Assembly (NCBI RefSeq): GCF_003269295.1
Contig: NZ_QLTT01000001.1
Location: 1,383,635 to 1,447,634, forward strand
DNA from: Lentzea atacamensis
GTDB taxonomy: Bacteria; Actinomycetota; Actinomycetes; Mycobacteriales; Pseudonocardiaceae
Length of the DNA stretch: 64,000 nt
Reading direction: 5' to 3'
Part shown: positions 38,659 to 47,213 of the stretch, piece after piece
Numbering within the stretch: the stretch's first letter is position 1
How the letters are laid out: each line of letters opens with the position of its first letter
Program-made: the position numbers and the translations under genes
The notes under the pieces: generated by a model
Told to the model about the DNA's origin: nothing
The model's input: the letters and a program-made list of their open reading frames with translations, nothing else
Database searches by the model: none

Positions 38659-40053
38659 ATGACAGGCACTGTCACGCCCGGCTCGACCGAGCAGTGGAAG
38701 GACCGCAAGCGGTACCTGTGGCTGATCGGCCTGGTGGTCCCGTCACTGGCCTTCGTGGCGCTGGGACTGCACTCGCTGACCGGGTGGGGTGTGTGGCTGT
38801 GGACCGGGCCGGTCGTCGTGCTGGTCATCGTTCCGGCCATCGACCTGATGGCGGGCCTGGACCGGTCGAACCCGCCGGACGAGCTGATCGAGGCGCTGGA
38901 GCAGGACAGGTACTACCGGTGGATCACGTTCCTGTTCCTGCCGATCCAGTACGCGGGCTTCGTGGTGGCGTTCTGGGTGATCGCGACCGGTGATCTGTCC
39001 GTTGTGGACAAGATCGGCCTCGCGGTGTCGATCGGGTGCATCGGCGGCATCGGCATCAACACCGCGCACGAACTGGGGCACAAGAAGGAGAGCCACGAGC
39101 GCTGGTTGTCCAAGATCGCGCTGGCGCAGAGCTTCTACGGCCACTTCTACATCGAGCACAACCGCGGCCACCACGTGCGCGTCGCGACGCCGGAGGACCC
39201 CGCCAGCGCGCGGATCGGCGAGAGCTTCTACCGGTTCTGGCCGCGCACCGTCGCCGGGTCCGTGCGCAGCGCCTGGCGCCTGGAGAAGAAGCGGTACGGC
39301 CGCCGTGATCGTCACCCGTACCGCATCGGCAACGACGTGCTCAACGCGTGGCTGATGTCGGCGGTGCTGTGGGGTGCGATGCTCTGGTGGCTCGGGCTCG
39401 GGATCCTGCCGTACCTGGTGTTGCAGGCCGTGGTCGGCTTCTCGTTGCTGGAGGTCGTGAACTACATGGAGCACTACGGCATGCTGCGGCAGAAGGTCGG
39501 GATTCCCGGCCGTGTCAGGTACGAGCGGGTGAACCCCAGCCACAGCTGGAACTCCAACAACATCGCCACGAACGTCCTGCTGTACCACCTGCAGCGGCAC
39601 AGCGACCACCACGCGAACCCGGTGCGGCGCTATCAGACCCTGCGGGACTTCGAGGAGTCGCCGGTGCTGCCCACCGGCTACGCGGGCATGATCGTCCTCG
39701 CGCTGGTGCCCCCGTTGTGGCGCCGTGTCATGGATCCGCGGGTGCTCGCCCATTTCGGCGGCGACGTCAGCCGCGCGAACATCCACCCGCCCGCGCGGGA
39801 GAAGGTGCTGGCCCGCTACCCGCTGCCGCAGGCACCGGCGGCGGCACCCGCGCCGGACACGGTCGCGGTGCTCGACCGGGATGCCGAGGGTGGCCGTTGC
39901 CCGGGGTGCGGTTACGTTTACGACTCCGCAGTCGGTGCGCCTCGCGAGGGGTTCCCGGCGGGAACGCCGTGGTCGGCGGTGCCGGACTCCTGGTGCTGCC
40001 CGGACTGCGGGGTGCGGGAAAAGATCGACTTCGTCTCCATCGGAGCCCCATGA
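38659..40053 (+). CDS. alkB: Alkane 1-monooxygenase fused to rubredoxin
   Basis: 464 residues. An AlkB-type membrane non-haem diiron hydroxylase (six TM) with the family His boxes HELGHKKE (His137), EHNRGHH (His167, His171-172), NYMEHYG and LQRHSDHHA. A C-terminal linker (about 385-410) leads to a rubredoxin (Cys414, Cys417, Cys447, Cys450; CPGCGYVYD and CCPDCG) that supplies electrons. Such fusions are known in actinobacteria and oxidise medium- and long-chain alkanes at the terminal carbon. A rubredoxin reductase is not in the window. Its stop overlaps the TetR start (ATGA). Confidence 0.95.
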   Translation: MTGTVTPGSTEQWKDRKRYLWLIGLVVPSLAFVALGLHSLTGWGVWLWTGPVVVLVIVPAIDLMAGLDRSNPPDELIEALEQDRYYRWITFLFLPIQYAGFVVAFWVIATGDLSVVDKIGLAVSIGCIGGIGINTAHELGHKKESHERWLSKIALAQSFYGHFYIEHNRGHHVRVATPEDPASARIGESFYRFWPRTVAGSVRSAWRLEKKRYGRRDRHPYRIGNDVLNAWLMSAVLWGAMLWWLGLGILPYLVLQAVVGFSLLEVVNYMEHYGMLRQKVGIPGRVRYERVNPSHSWNSNNIATNVLLYHLQRHSDHHANPVRRYQTLRDFEESPVLPTGYAGMIVLALVPPLWRRVMDPRVLAHFGGDVSRANIHPPAREKVLARYPLPQAPAAAPAPDTVAVLDRDAEGGRCPGCGYVYDSAVGAPREGFPAGTPWSAVPDSWCCPDCGVREKIDFVSIGAP

Positions 40054-40607
40054 CACCACTGCGTGACGCGATCCTGTCGGTCACCGCGAAGCTCATCACC
40101 GACCAGGGCTGGCAGGCGGTCACCATGTCCCGCCTGGCCGGCGAGCTGGGCGTGAGCAGGCAGACCGTCTACAACGAGGTGGGCGCCAAACCCCAGCTGG
40201 CGGAAGCGGTCGTGCTCGCGGAGCTCGACCGCTTCCTCGCGGTGGTGACCGCCGCGTTCGACGAGCACCCCGGCGACGTCCTCACCGCGATCAACGCCGC
40301 CGTGCGGGGCGTGCTGGAATTCGCGCAGGACAACGCCTTGCTGCACGCCGTGGTCTCGGCGACGCACGGCGCGAACACGGAACTGCTGCCGCTGCTCACC
40401 ACCCACACCGAAGGGCTGCTGGACGCGGCGAAGGCCGTGGTGTCGCGCTCCCTGCAGAACTACGAGCTGCCGCTGGAGCAACCCCAGCTCGACATCGCGG
40501 TCGACCTGGTCGTCCGGCACGTGCTGAGCCACGTGATGCAGCCTTCCGGCTCGCCCGCCGACACGGCCGCCGCCGTCACGTGGGCGGCCGCGAAGATGCT
40601 CGCCTGA
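40050..40607 (+). CDS. TetR-family regulator of alkane hydroxylase
   Basis: 185 residues starting at the ATG overlapping the alkB stop. An N-terminal HTH (GWQAVTMSRLAGELGVSRQTVYNEVG) precedes a C-terminal ligand domain. The position, directly after alkB and co-translated, matches the AlkX-type TetR regulators of actinobacterial alkB genes. It probably binds the 17-nt repeat upstream of alkB and senses fatty acids or other alkane products (inference). Confidence 0.85.
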   Translation: MTPLRDAILSVTAKLITDQGWQAVTMSRLAGELGVSRQTVYNEVGAKPQLAEAVVLAELDRFLAVVTAAFDEHPGDVLTAINAAVRGVLEFAQDNALLHAVVSATHGANTELLPLLTTHTEGLLDAAKAVVSRSLQNYELPLEQPQLDIAVDLVVRHVLSHVMQPSGSPADTAAAVTWAAAKMLA

Positions 40608-40650
40608 CCACGCTCAGCAAGGTTGCGCGCGAGTTCCTCTCGAAAACGCG

Positions 40651-41076
40651 CTAGGCGAGTGCGGCCTCGAGAAGGTCGCCAAGCTGGTCGAGCTGCTCCG
40701 CCGACAACCCCGAGAACGAGGACGCGAAGACCGCGTCGACCGCGTCCTGGCCGGCGGCCCGCAGTCGCTCCCCGTCCTCGGTGAGCCGGTGGCGCACCGC
40801 CCTTCCCGGCCCGGGAAGGCGCTCGATGAACCCGCGCTCGGCCATGCGCACCGCCAGCGAGCCGAAGGACTGGTCGGTCTGGAAGGTCAGGACCGCGAGG
40901 TCGTGCAGGGACGCGTCCGGCTGCCGGTGCAGGTGACGCAGGGTGTCCCACTGCACGAGGGACAACCCGAGCGGGGCGAGCGCCTGGCTCAGCGCGCGGT
41001 GGTGGCGGTGCTGCAGGCGTTTCACGGCGAGCGCGACGTCAGCGGGGCGGTGCTTCACGACGGAGATCCTAACCAT
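40651..41076 (-). CDS. MarR-family transcriptional regulator
   Basis: A 141-residue winged-helix regulator (LHDLAVLTFQTDQSFGSLAVRMAERGFIERLPGPGRAVRHRLTEDGERL). It is divergent from the hydrolase gene, with 37 bp between starts. An inverted repeat in this gap is its probable operator. Confidence 0.87.
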   Translation of the reverse strand: MVRISVVKHRPADVALAVKRLQHRHHRALSQALAPLGLSLVQWDTLRHLHRQPDASLHDLAVLTFQTDQSFGSLAVRMAERGFIERLPGPGRAVRHRLTEDGERLRAAGQDAVDAVFASSFSGLSAEQLDQLGDLLEAALA

Positions 41077-41077
41077 G

Positions 41078-41113
41078 TTGCTTACATAAGGAAGCTTATC
41101 TAAGGTTCCTTAT
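41078..41113. promoter_or_regulatory. MarR operator and leaderless promoter
   Basis: ATAAGGAA (41086-41093) and TTCCTTAT (41106-41113) form a perfect inverted repeat with a 12-nt spacer. For the hydrolase gene, TTGCTT (41078-41083) and TAAGGT (41101-41106) are spaced 17 bp. Transcription would start at about 41113, so the mRNA begins at the ATG and is leaderless. The repeat overlaps the -10 box and start point, which suits repression. Confidence 0.65.
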
Positions 41114-41803
41114 ATGGACACCATGGAACCTCGGACCTACCTGCTGCTGCACGGCGGAGGCGGCGTGCACACGATGACCGCGTTCGGAAACCTGCTGGCC
41201 GAACGCGCCGGCGCACGCGTGCTGGCGCCCACCCACCCCGGTTTCGGCGGCACTCCCCAGCCCGCGGAACTGACCGGCGTCACCGGCCTCGCCCGGCACT
41301 ACGTCACGATGCTGGACGAGCTCGGCCTCACCGGCGTAACCGTGCTCGGCAACTCGTTCGGCGGCTGGCTGGCCGCGGAGATCGCCCTGTGCGCGAGCGC
41401 CCGCGTCAGCGCGGCCGTGATCGTCAACGGGATCGGCGTCGAGGTCGACGGCCACCCCGTGACCGACATCCGCGGCTTCACCCTCGCCGAGATCCAGGCG
41501 CACTCGTGGCACGACCCCGCCAAGGCACCCACGCCGTCCGGCACGGGACCGAGTCCTGACGTGCGGGCGCTCATCGGCTACACCGGCCCGTCGATGTCCG
41601 ACCCGACCCTGCTCGACCGGCTCGGCGACGTGCGGATTCCCGTGCACGTGCTGTGGGGCGAGAGCGACCGCATCGTCGACGCCGCGTACGGCAAGGCCTA
41701 CGCCGCCGCGATTCCGGGGTCGACGTTCACCCCGCTGCCCCGCACCGGCCACCTGCCGCAGCTCGAAACGCCGGAAGAACTGCTGGAGGCGCTCCTCGGC
41801 TAG
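41114..41803 (+). CDS. Alpha/beta hydrolase
   Basis: 229 residues: oxyanion HGGGG, nucleophile elbow LGNSFGG, Asp in WGESDRIVD and His in RTGHLPQ. The start at 41114 (or the ATG at 41123) has no Shine-Dalgarno. A MarR regulator is divergent, suggesting induction by a small aromatic or lipophilic compound. Substrate unknown. Confidence 0.85.
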   Translation: MDTMEPRTYLLLHGGGGVHTMTAFGNLLAERAGARVLAPTHPGFGGTPQPAELTGVTGLARHYVTMLDELGLTGVTVLGNSFGGWLAAEIALCASARVSAAVIVNGIGVEVDGHPVTDIRGFTLAEIQAHSWHDPAKAPTPSGTGPSPDVRALIGYTGPSMSDPTLLDRLGDVRIPVHVLWGESDRIVDAAYGKAYAAAIPGSTFTPLPRTGHLPQLETPEELLEALLG

Positions 41804-42192
41804 AAGTGGTCCTTCTCCGTCAGCTCGTGCTCGATGGCGTCGGCACGGGCCACCAGCAGCGCGAGCGGGCGCTCGAACTCCTCCCGCACGCTCAGGTCCT
41901 CCAGCGGCACCACGTGCTTGAGCAGCGCGAGGCCGTCCACCACGGCCCCTCCGCCCACCTCCGGCGATCCGGCCAGTTCGAGGAAGCGGCGCAGGTCGAC
42001 GTCGTCTGCGCGGCCGACGGGCGAGGAGATCTCCACCCACGCCGTGCCGTCCATGTCCGGCAGGTGGTGCACGGCGACCTGCTGCGTCCGCTCCCCCGTC
42101 GTGCCGAGCCGGAAGCGCAGCCAATCGTCGGTCTCCTCCAGCACCTCGTGCCGGAGCCGGACATAGTTGATCACTTCGATCCACGACGCCAC
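41800..42192 (-). CDS. Conserved small protein, YbjN-like fold possible
   Basis: 130 residues, alpha/beta, acidic, no signal or TM. The pattern WVEISSPVGRADDVDLRRFLELAGSPE, then a buried helix and strand VGGGAVVDGLALLKHVVPLEDL, recalls YbjN/type III secretion chaperone-like folds, but this is weak. It overlaps the convergent hydrolase by 4 nt. Function unknown. Confidence 0.5.
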   Translation of the reverse strand: MASWIEVINYVRLRHEVLEETDDWLRFRLGTTGERTQQVAVHHLPDMDGTAWVEISSPVGRADDVDLRRFLELAGSPEVGGGAVVDGLALLKHVVPLEDLSVREEFERPLALLVARADAIEHELTEKDHF

Positions 42193-42259
42193 GCCAGGAC
42201 CCGCCCCTCACGCCACTTTCGCCGCTCTGCCGGTGACCACCGTAGAGCCAGGAGCCGCG

Positions 42260-43723
42260 TCAGTGGCGGAGACGCCCCGCCGCGAGCCTGCCGGAGATCA
42301 GCACCGGCGGGATGCCGACGCCCGGCGTGGTGCCGCTGCCGGCCAGCACCACGTTGCCGTCGCGGAACGGCAGGTTGCGCGGGCGGAACGGGCCGGTCTG
42401 GGTGAACGTGTGGGCCGCGGAGAACGGGGTGCCCGCGGCCTGGCCATCTCCGGCCCAGTCGTCCGGCGTCACCACGGCGAGTGGTTCGGCGTCGACGACG
42501 AGCTTGCGCGCCGCCATCTCGGCGACGAGTTCCCCGGCGTAGCGGTGGGCCGTCACGTCCCAGCGGATCGGGGCGCGGTCGAGGTTCGGGCACGGTGCCA
42601 GCAGGTACTGCAAATGCCTGCCAGGGGGCGCGAGGGCCGGGTCGGTCAGGGTCGGCGTGGTCAGCAGCAGCGACGGATCGCTCATCAGCTCGCCCCGCCG
42701 GATGATCTGGTCGAACGTGCTGTCCCAGGCACCGCCGAACGAGATCGTGTGGTGGGCGAGACCGTCGGCCACACGGGCGGCGGACAGATGCACCACGACC
42801 GCCGACGGCGACCACCGCAGCGACCTGATCCTGCGCGGCTCGCCCCGCAGCAACCGAGTGCTCTGAGCGGGACCACAAGCGAGCACGACCGCGTCGCACG
42901 GGAACCGGGTTTCGGCGGTCAGCACGGCGGACACGCGGTGCCCCGAACGTTCGAGCCGCACCACCTCCACGCCGTACTCGAACCGCGCACCCGCGCTCGC
43001 CGCCGCGTCGGCGAGCGCCTGCGGTACGGCACGCATTCCTCCGCGCGGGAACCAGACGCCGGCCACGGTGTCCATGTAGGCGATGACGGCGTAGGCGGCG
43101 AGTGCGTCTCGCGGTGCGACGCCGGCGTAGAGCGACTGGAAGGTGAAGACGCGCCGCAGCCGTTCGTCGTGCAGGAACCTGCCCACCGCCTTGGCGAGCG
43201 AGCCGAACCCGCCTAGCCCGGTCAGCGTGACGAGCTCCGGCCCGAGCAGGTCGAGCGGCGAGTCGAAGCTCGTGCCGATGAACTTCTCGCGTTCGGCCTC
43301 GTAGAGCCGGTGCAGCCACGCCCGCAGCTCGCGGTAGCCCCGCGCCTCCCGGCCACCGGCGAAGTCGCGGACCTCCTGCTCCATGCGGGCCGCGTCGGTG
43401 TGCACGTCGAGCGCGCTGCCGTCGGCGAACACCGCCCGGTAGGCCGGGTGCAGCGGCAGCAGCTCCAGGTGGTCCTCGCGCCGCGCGCAAACCGCGGCGA
43501 ACGCCTCGTCCAGCAGCTCCGGCATGGTGAGCACGGTCGGGCCGGTGTCGATCAGATGGCCGGCGACGTCGAGCCTGCCCGCCAGGCCACCGGGGTGCGG
43601 GTGCCGTTCGACCACGGTCACCTCGTGCCCCGCCCCGCGCAGGTGCAACGCGGCCGACAGTCCCGCGAGACCGGCGCCCACGACGACCACGCGGTCCGTG
43701 CGGCCTTTCACGACGTGCACCAC
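42260..43723 (-). CDS. crtI: Phytoene desaturase
   Basis: 487 residues from the GTG at 43723 (GGGAG 6 nt upstream). It has the FAD-binding VVVVGAGLAGLSAALHLRGAGHEV, the GGLAGRL loop and the C-terminal bacterial-type phytoene-desaturase motif AGSGTTPGVGIPPVLISGRLAA. It converts phytoene to lycopene. It lies 26 nt after crtE on the same strand, forming a crtE-crtI unit divergent from crtB. Confidence 0.92.
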   Translation of the reverse strand: MVHVVKGRTDRVVVVGAGLAGLSAALHLRGAGHEVTVVERHPHPGGLAGRLDVAGHLIDTGPTVLTMPELLDEAFAAVCARREDHLELLPLHPAYRAVFADGSALDVHTDAARMEQEVRDFAGGREARGYRELRAWLHRLYEAEREKFIGTSFDSPLDLLGPELVTLTGLGGFGSLAKAVGRFLHDERLRRVFTFQSLYAGVAPRDALAAYAVIAYMDTVAGVWFPRGGMRAVPQALADAAASAGARFEYGVEVVRLERSGHRVSAVLTAETRFPCDAVVLACGPAQSTRLLRGEPRRIRSLRWSPSAVVVHLSAARVADGLAHHTISFGGAWDSTFDQIIRRGELMSDPSLLLTTPTLTDPALAPPGRHLQYLLAPCPNLDRAPIRWDVTAHRYAGELVAEMAARKLVVDAEPLAVVTPDDWAGDGQAAGTPFSAAHTFTQTGPFRPRNLPFRDGNVVLAGSGTTPGVGIPPVLISGRLAAGRLRH

Positions 43724-43749
43724 GGAGATCTCCCGTCGGATCGCTTGGG

Positions 43750-44826
43750 TCAGGCCGTTCGCGTGACGGCGCGGTTCGCCAGCCGGACCAGCACCCGGCG
43801 TGCCTCGTCCTCGATCACCGCGCGCTCCAGCGCGGCGAGGCCGGAGGTCGCGAGCAGGTCGATGTGCTCCTCGACGACGGCGACAGCTCCCAGTTCCACC
43901 AGCAGCGCGCGCACGTCGTCGACGGTCCGGTCGCTCACCGGGCCGCTGTCGAGGCAGCGCCGCAGCAGTCTCAGCGCGGCCGGCCTGTCCTGCGCGCGGG
44001 ACAGCGCTACCGCCATCAGCGGCGTTCGCTTGCCCTCCCTGAGGTCCTCGCCGACGGGTTTGCCCGTGACCGAGGTGTCGCCGAACACGCCGATCAGGTC
44101 GTCGCGCAGCTGGAACGCCACCCCGATGTCGTGCCCGAACTCGCGCAGGCACGCCACGACGTCGGGACCCGCCCCGGCGAGCGCGGCACCGAGGTGCAGC
44201 GGGCGTTCCACCGTGTACGCGGCGGTCTTCAGCGCGGCCACCCGCACCGCGTGCTCCAGCGACTCGTCCCGCCGGGCGACGGCCAGCAGGTCGAGGTGCT
44301 GACCCACGATCATCTCCGTGCGCATGGCCTGCCATGGTTCCCACGCGCGGTGCAACGCGTCCGCGGGCAGCCCGGCGGTCACCAGGGCGTCGTCGGCCCA
44401 CGCCAGCGCGAGGTCGCCGACCAGCATGGCCGCCGAATCGCCGTACTGGCGGGCACTTCCGGCCCACCGCTCGCGCCGGTGCCGCGCGGCGTACAGCTCG
44501 TGCACCGAGGGCCTGCCGCGACGGGTCGGTGAGCGGTCCATCACGTCGTCGTGGACCAACGCGCAGCACTGCAGCAGTTCTAACGCCACTAAGGCGCGCA
44601 CCACGGCGTCCACCCGGGCCGTGCCACCCGCCGCCCGCCATCCCCACCACGCGAACGTCGGCCGGATTCTCTTTCCACCGGCCAGTACCATCCCCCGCAG
44701 GTGCGCGGCGAGCTCGGGCGCGTGGTCGAGCCTCGCGTGCAGGTGGTCATGCAGCGCCTGGTCGAAGAGGACGGCGAATTCGTCCACCTGCGACGTGCGA
44801 GCGTCCGCGCTGGTCAGCAGCGACAT
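43750..44826 (-). CDS. crtE: Geranylgeranyl diphosphate synthase
   Basis: 358 residues from the ATG at 44826, GAGGGGG upstream. Prenyltransferase motifs: first DDxxD region CCALVHDDVMD, second QLRDDLIGVFGD, and GGKRIRP. It supplies C20 GGPP to the carotenoid pathway. The 115-bp gap to divergent crtB holds both promoters. Confidence 0.92.
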   Translation of the reverse strand: MSLLTSADARTSQVDEFAVLFDQALHDHLHARLDHAPELAAHLRGMVLAGGKRIRPTFAWWGWRAAGGTARVDAVVRALVALELLQCCALVHDDVMDRSPTRRGRPSVHELYAARHRRERWAGSARQYGDSAAMLVGDLALAWADDALVTAGLPADALHRAWEPWQAMRTEMIVGQHLDLLAVARRDESLEHAVRVAALKTAAYTVERPLHLGAALAGAGPDVVACLREFGHDIGVAFQLRDDLIGVFGDTSVTGKPVGEDLREGKRTPLMAVALSRAQDRPAALRLLRRCLDSGPVSDRTVDDVRALLVELGAVAVVEEHIDLLATSGLAALERAVIEDEARRVLVRLANRAVTRTA

Positions 44827-44941
44827 CGTCGCCCCCTCGGAAGTCGGCCTGGGTGATTTCGAGCTAAGCAGCGCCCTGAGCGGTCTGCATGATGAGTGCT
44901 GCTGTTGTGCGGACCGCAACTCGCGGACTTAGCGTTGAAGA

Positions 44942-45868
44942 ATGTCGGCTGAGCGCGAACTGAACGCCGCGGGCGTCACCGCACCCGCACTGCGTGAGGC
45001 GTACCGGCGGTGCCGTGCGCTCAACGCCGAGCACGGGCGAACTTATTACCTGGCAACGAAGTTGCTCAGTGCGGAGCAACGGCCCGCTGTCCACGCTTTG
45101 TACGGGTTCGCCCGCTGGGTGGACGACATCGTCGACAACGTCCACAGTGGACTCGCGGAGAAGGCCGCCGCGCTCGACGGCATCGACGCTCGCCTCGGCG
45201 CCGCGCTGACGACCGGAACCACGGACGACCCGGTGCTGGCGGCGTTGCTCGACACCGTGCACCGCTACGACATCCCGGCGATGCATTTCCACGACTTCAT
45301 GGCCTCGATGCGGATGGATCTCACGGTCACCGACTACCCCACCTACGCCCACCTCGAACGCTACGTGCACGGGTCCGCCGCCGTCATCGGGTTGCAGGTG
45401 CTGCCGGTGCTCGGCACGTGCGCGCCCCGCGAGGAAGCCGAACCCGCCGCCGCGGCGCTCGGCGTCGCCTTCCAGCTGACCAACTTCATCCGCGACGTCG
45501 GCGAGGACCTCGACCGGGGCCGGGTCTACCTGCCCGCGGACGAGCTGGCCGCGTTCGGCGTCGACAGGGAACGGCTGCTGCACGCGCGAGCCTCGGGCCG
45601 TGCCGACGGCCAAGTCCGTGCGGCGCTGCGTGACCAGGTGCGACGAGCGCGGGATGTGTACGCGAAGGCGTGGCCGGGTGTCGAGATGCTCGCGCCGCGC
45701 TCCCGGCCGTGCGTGATGACCGCGTACCGGCTGTACGGACGCATCCTCGACCTCGTCGAGAACGCCGACTGCGACGTGCTTTCACGCCGTGTCGTCGTTT
45801 CCAACGGCAGGCGGCTCGCCGTCGCACTGCCTGCACTCGCACGGGCGGTTCTCGCCCGCGCGGCTTGA
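44942..45868 (+). CDS. crtB: Phytoene synthase
   Basis: 308 residues with the Asp-rich motifs DDIVDN and FIRDVGEDLDRGRVYLP typical of squalene/phytoene synthases. It condenses two GGPP into phytoene. It is followed after 10 nt by the Rieske gene, so they are co-transcribed. Confidence 0.95.
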   Translation: MSAERELNAAGVTAPALREAYRRCRALNAEHGRTYYLATKLLSAEQRPAVHALYGFARWVDDIVDNVHSGLAEKAAALDGIDARLGAALTTGTTDDPVLAALLDTVHRYDIPAMHFHDFMASMRMDLTVTDYPTYAHLERYVHGSAAVIGLQVLPVLGTCAPREEAEPAAAALGVAFQLTNFIRDVGEDLDRGRVYLPADELAAFGVDRERLLHARASGRADGQVRAALRDQVRRARDVYAKAWPGVEMLAPRSRPCVMTAYRLYGRILDLVENADCDVLSRRVVVSNGRRLAVALPALARAVLARAA

Positions 45869-45878
45869 AAGGAAGCTC

Positions 45879-46841
45879 ATGCGCAACCGCATTCCGTTGC
45901 GGATCTACTCGAGCCCGCCGTGGCGCGAGCAGCGGCCGACGTGGCAGGACGCGAAGCCCGCGCTCATCGAGGCCGCGCTCAAACGCGCCACCGCCCGCCC
46001 GTCCGGCAACTGGTACGTCGCGGAGGCCAGCAGGGACGTGGTGCGCGGCAAGGTGTGCGGCCGCACCATCGCGGGCAGGGAGGTCGTGCTCTGGCGCGGC
46101 CCGCACGACGTGCTGATGGCGGGCTCCGGCTCCTGCCCGCACCTCGGCGCGCCGCTGTGCGACGGCGCCGTAGCCGGCGGCGAGCTGATCTGCCGCTGGC
46201 ACGGGCTGGCGTTGAACGGCAAGCGCTTCGGCGCGTGGACGCCCTATCCCGCGCACGACGACGGCGTGCTCGTGTGGGTCCGGCTGGACGAGGCGGGCGG
46301 CGAGAAGCCACTGCCCGCGCCGGTGCTGCCCGCACGGCCGCCGGAAGGGTCGATCGACGCGGTCGCCACGCTGATCGGCCGCTGCGATCCCGAGGACGTG
46401 GTCGCGAACCGGCTCGACCCCTGGCACGGCGCGTGGTTCCACCCGTACTCGTTCGCCAACCTGCGGGTGCTGGAGACGCCGACCGAGGAGCTGGACCGCT
46501 TCCTGGTCGAGGTCACCTTCCGCCTGGCCGGACGGGTCGGCGTGCCCGTCGTCGCCGCATTCACCTGCCCCGAGCCGCGAACCGTCGTGATGCACATCGT
46601 CGAAGGCGAGGGTGAGGGCAGCGTCGTCGAGACGCACGCGACACCGATTCGCGAGGGCAGGACCGCCGTCGTGGAGGCGACCATCGCGCACTCGGACCGG
46701 CCGGGGTTCGCCCTGGCCAGGCCCCTCGCGGGCGCGCTGCGGCCGGTGATGCGGTGGGCGGCGGCCCGCTTGTGGCGCGACGACCTCGCCTACGCCGAAC
46801 GCAGGTACGCCCTGCGGCGCGACGGCCGATTCCCGGACTGA
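45879..46841 (+). CDS. Rieske 2Fe-2S protein, DUF5914-like
   Basis: 320 residues from the ATG at 45879 with AAAGGAAG upstream. An N-terminal Rieske motif reads SCPHLGAPLCDG then LICRWHGL (C-x-H and C-x2-H ligands). The C-terminal region resembles DUF5914, found beside carotenoid genes in actinomycetes. Predicted role: oxidation or hydroxylation of a carotenoid; reaction unknown. It is directly behind crtB. Confidence 0.75.
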   Translation: MRNRIPLRIYSSPPWREQRPTWQDAKPALIEAALKRATARPSGNWYVAEASRDVVRGKVCGRTIAGREVVLWRGPHDVLMAGSGSCPHLGAPLCDGAVAGGELICRWHGLALNGKRFGAWTPYPAHDDGVLVWVRLDEAGGEKPLPAPVLPARPPEGSIDAVATLIGRCDPEDVVANRLDPWHGAWFHPYSFANLRVLETPTEELDRFLVEVTFRLAGRVGVPVVAAFTCPEPRTVVMHIVEGEGEGSVVETHATPIREGRTAVVEATIAHSDRPGFALARPLAGALRPVMRWAAARLWRDDLAYAERRYALRRDGRFPD

Positions 46842-46852
46842 GCCTGGCCGAG

Positions 46853-46881
46853 TTGAAACGATTTTGAGTCGATTTTAGGAT
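46853..46881 (+). promoter_or_regulatory. whiB promoter
   Basis: TTGAAA (46853-46858), 17 bp, TAGGAT (46876-46881), a strong sigma-70-type match in the short gap before the WhiB gene. The CGATTTT heptamer occurs twice within the spacer region. Confidence 0.6.
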
Positions 46882-46923
46882 GGTCACGTCACCGGGGGTT
46901 CCATTCGACGAAGGACGTGAGCC

Positions 46924-47211
46924 ATGCCCGAACTGTCCCGTTTGCCACAGCCCGTCACCGAATCGTGGGACTGGCAGCTGTCCGGCCTGTGCCGAGGCAT
47001 GAACAGCTCCGCCTTCTCCCACACGCCCAACGAACGCGGCGCCGCGCGCGACGCACGGGAAGCGGCGGCGAAGGCCATCTGCCAGCGGTGCCCGGTCATC
47101 GAGCAGTGCCGCGCGCACGCGTTGGAGGTGCACGAGACGTTCGGCATCTGGGGTGGACTCGGCGAGAGCGAGCTGCGGGCCGTCCTCGCCGAGCGTGCCC
47201 GCAAGTCGTGA
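46924..47211 (+). CDS. WhiB-family iron-sulfur regulator
   Basis: 95 residues. The four Fe-S cysteines are Cys23, Cys53, Cys56 and Cys62 (CRG; CQRCPVIEQC), with GIWGGLGESELR at the C-terminus as in WhiB proteins that bind sigma factor. Placed between carotenoid genes, it may control the cluster, for example in response to oxidative stress (inference). Confidence 0.92.
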   Translation: MPELSRLPQPVTESWDWQLSGLCRGMNSSAFSHTPNERGAARDAREAAAKAICQRCPVIEQCRAHALEVHETFGIWGGLGESELRAVLAERARKS

Positions 47212-47213
47212 CC

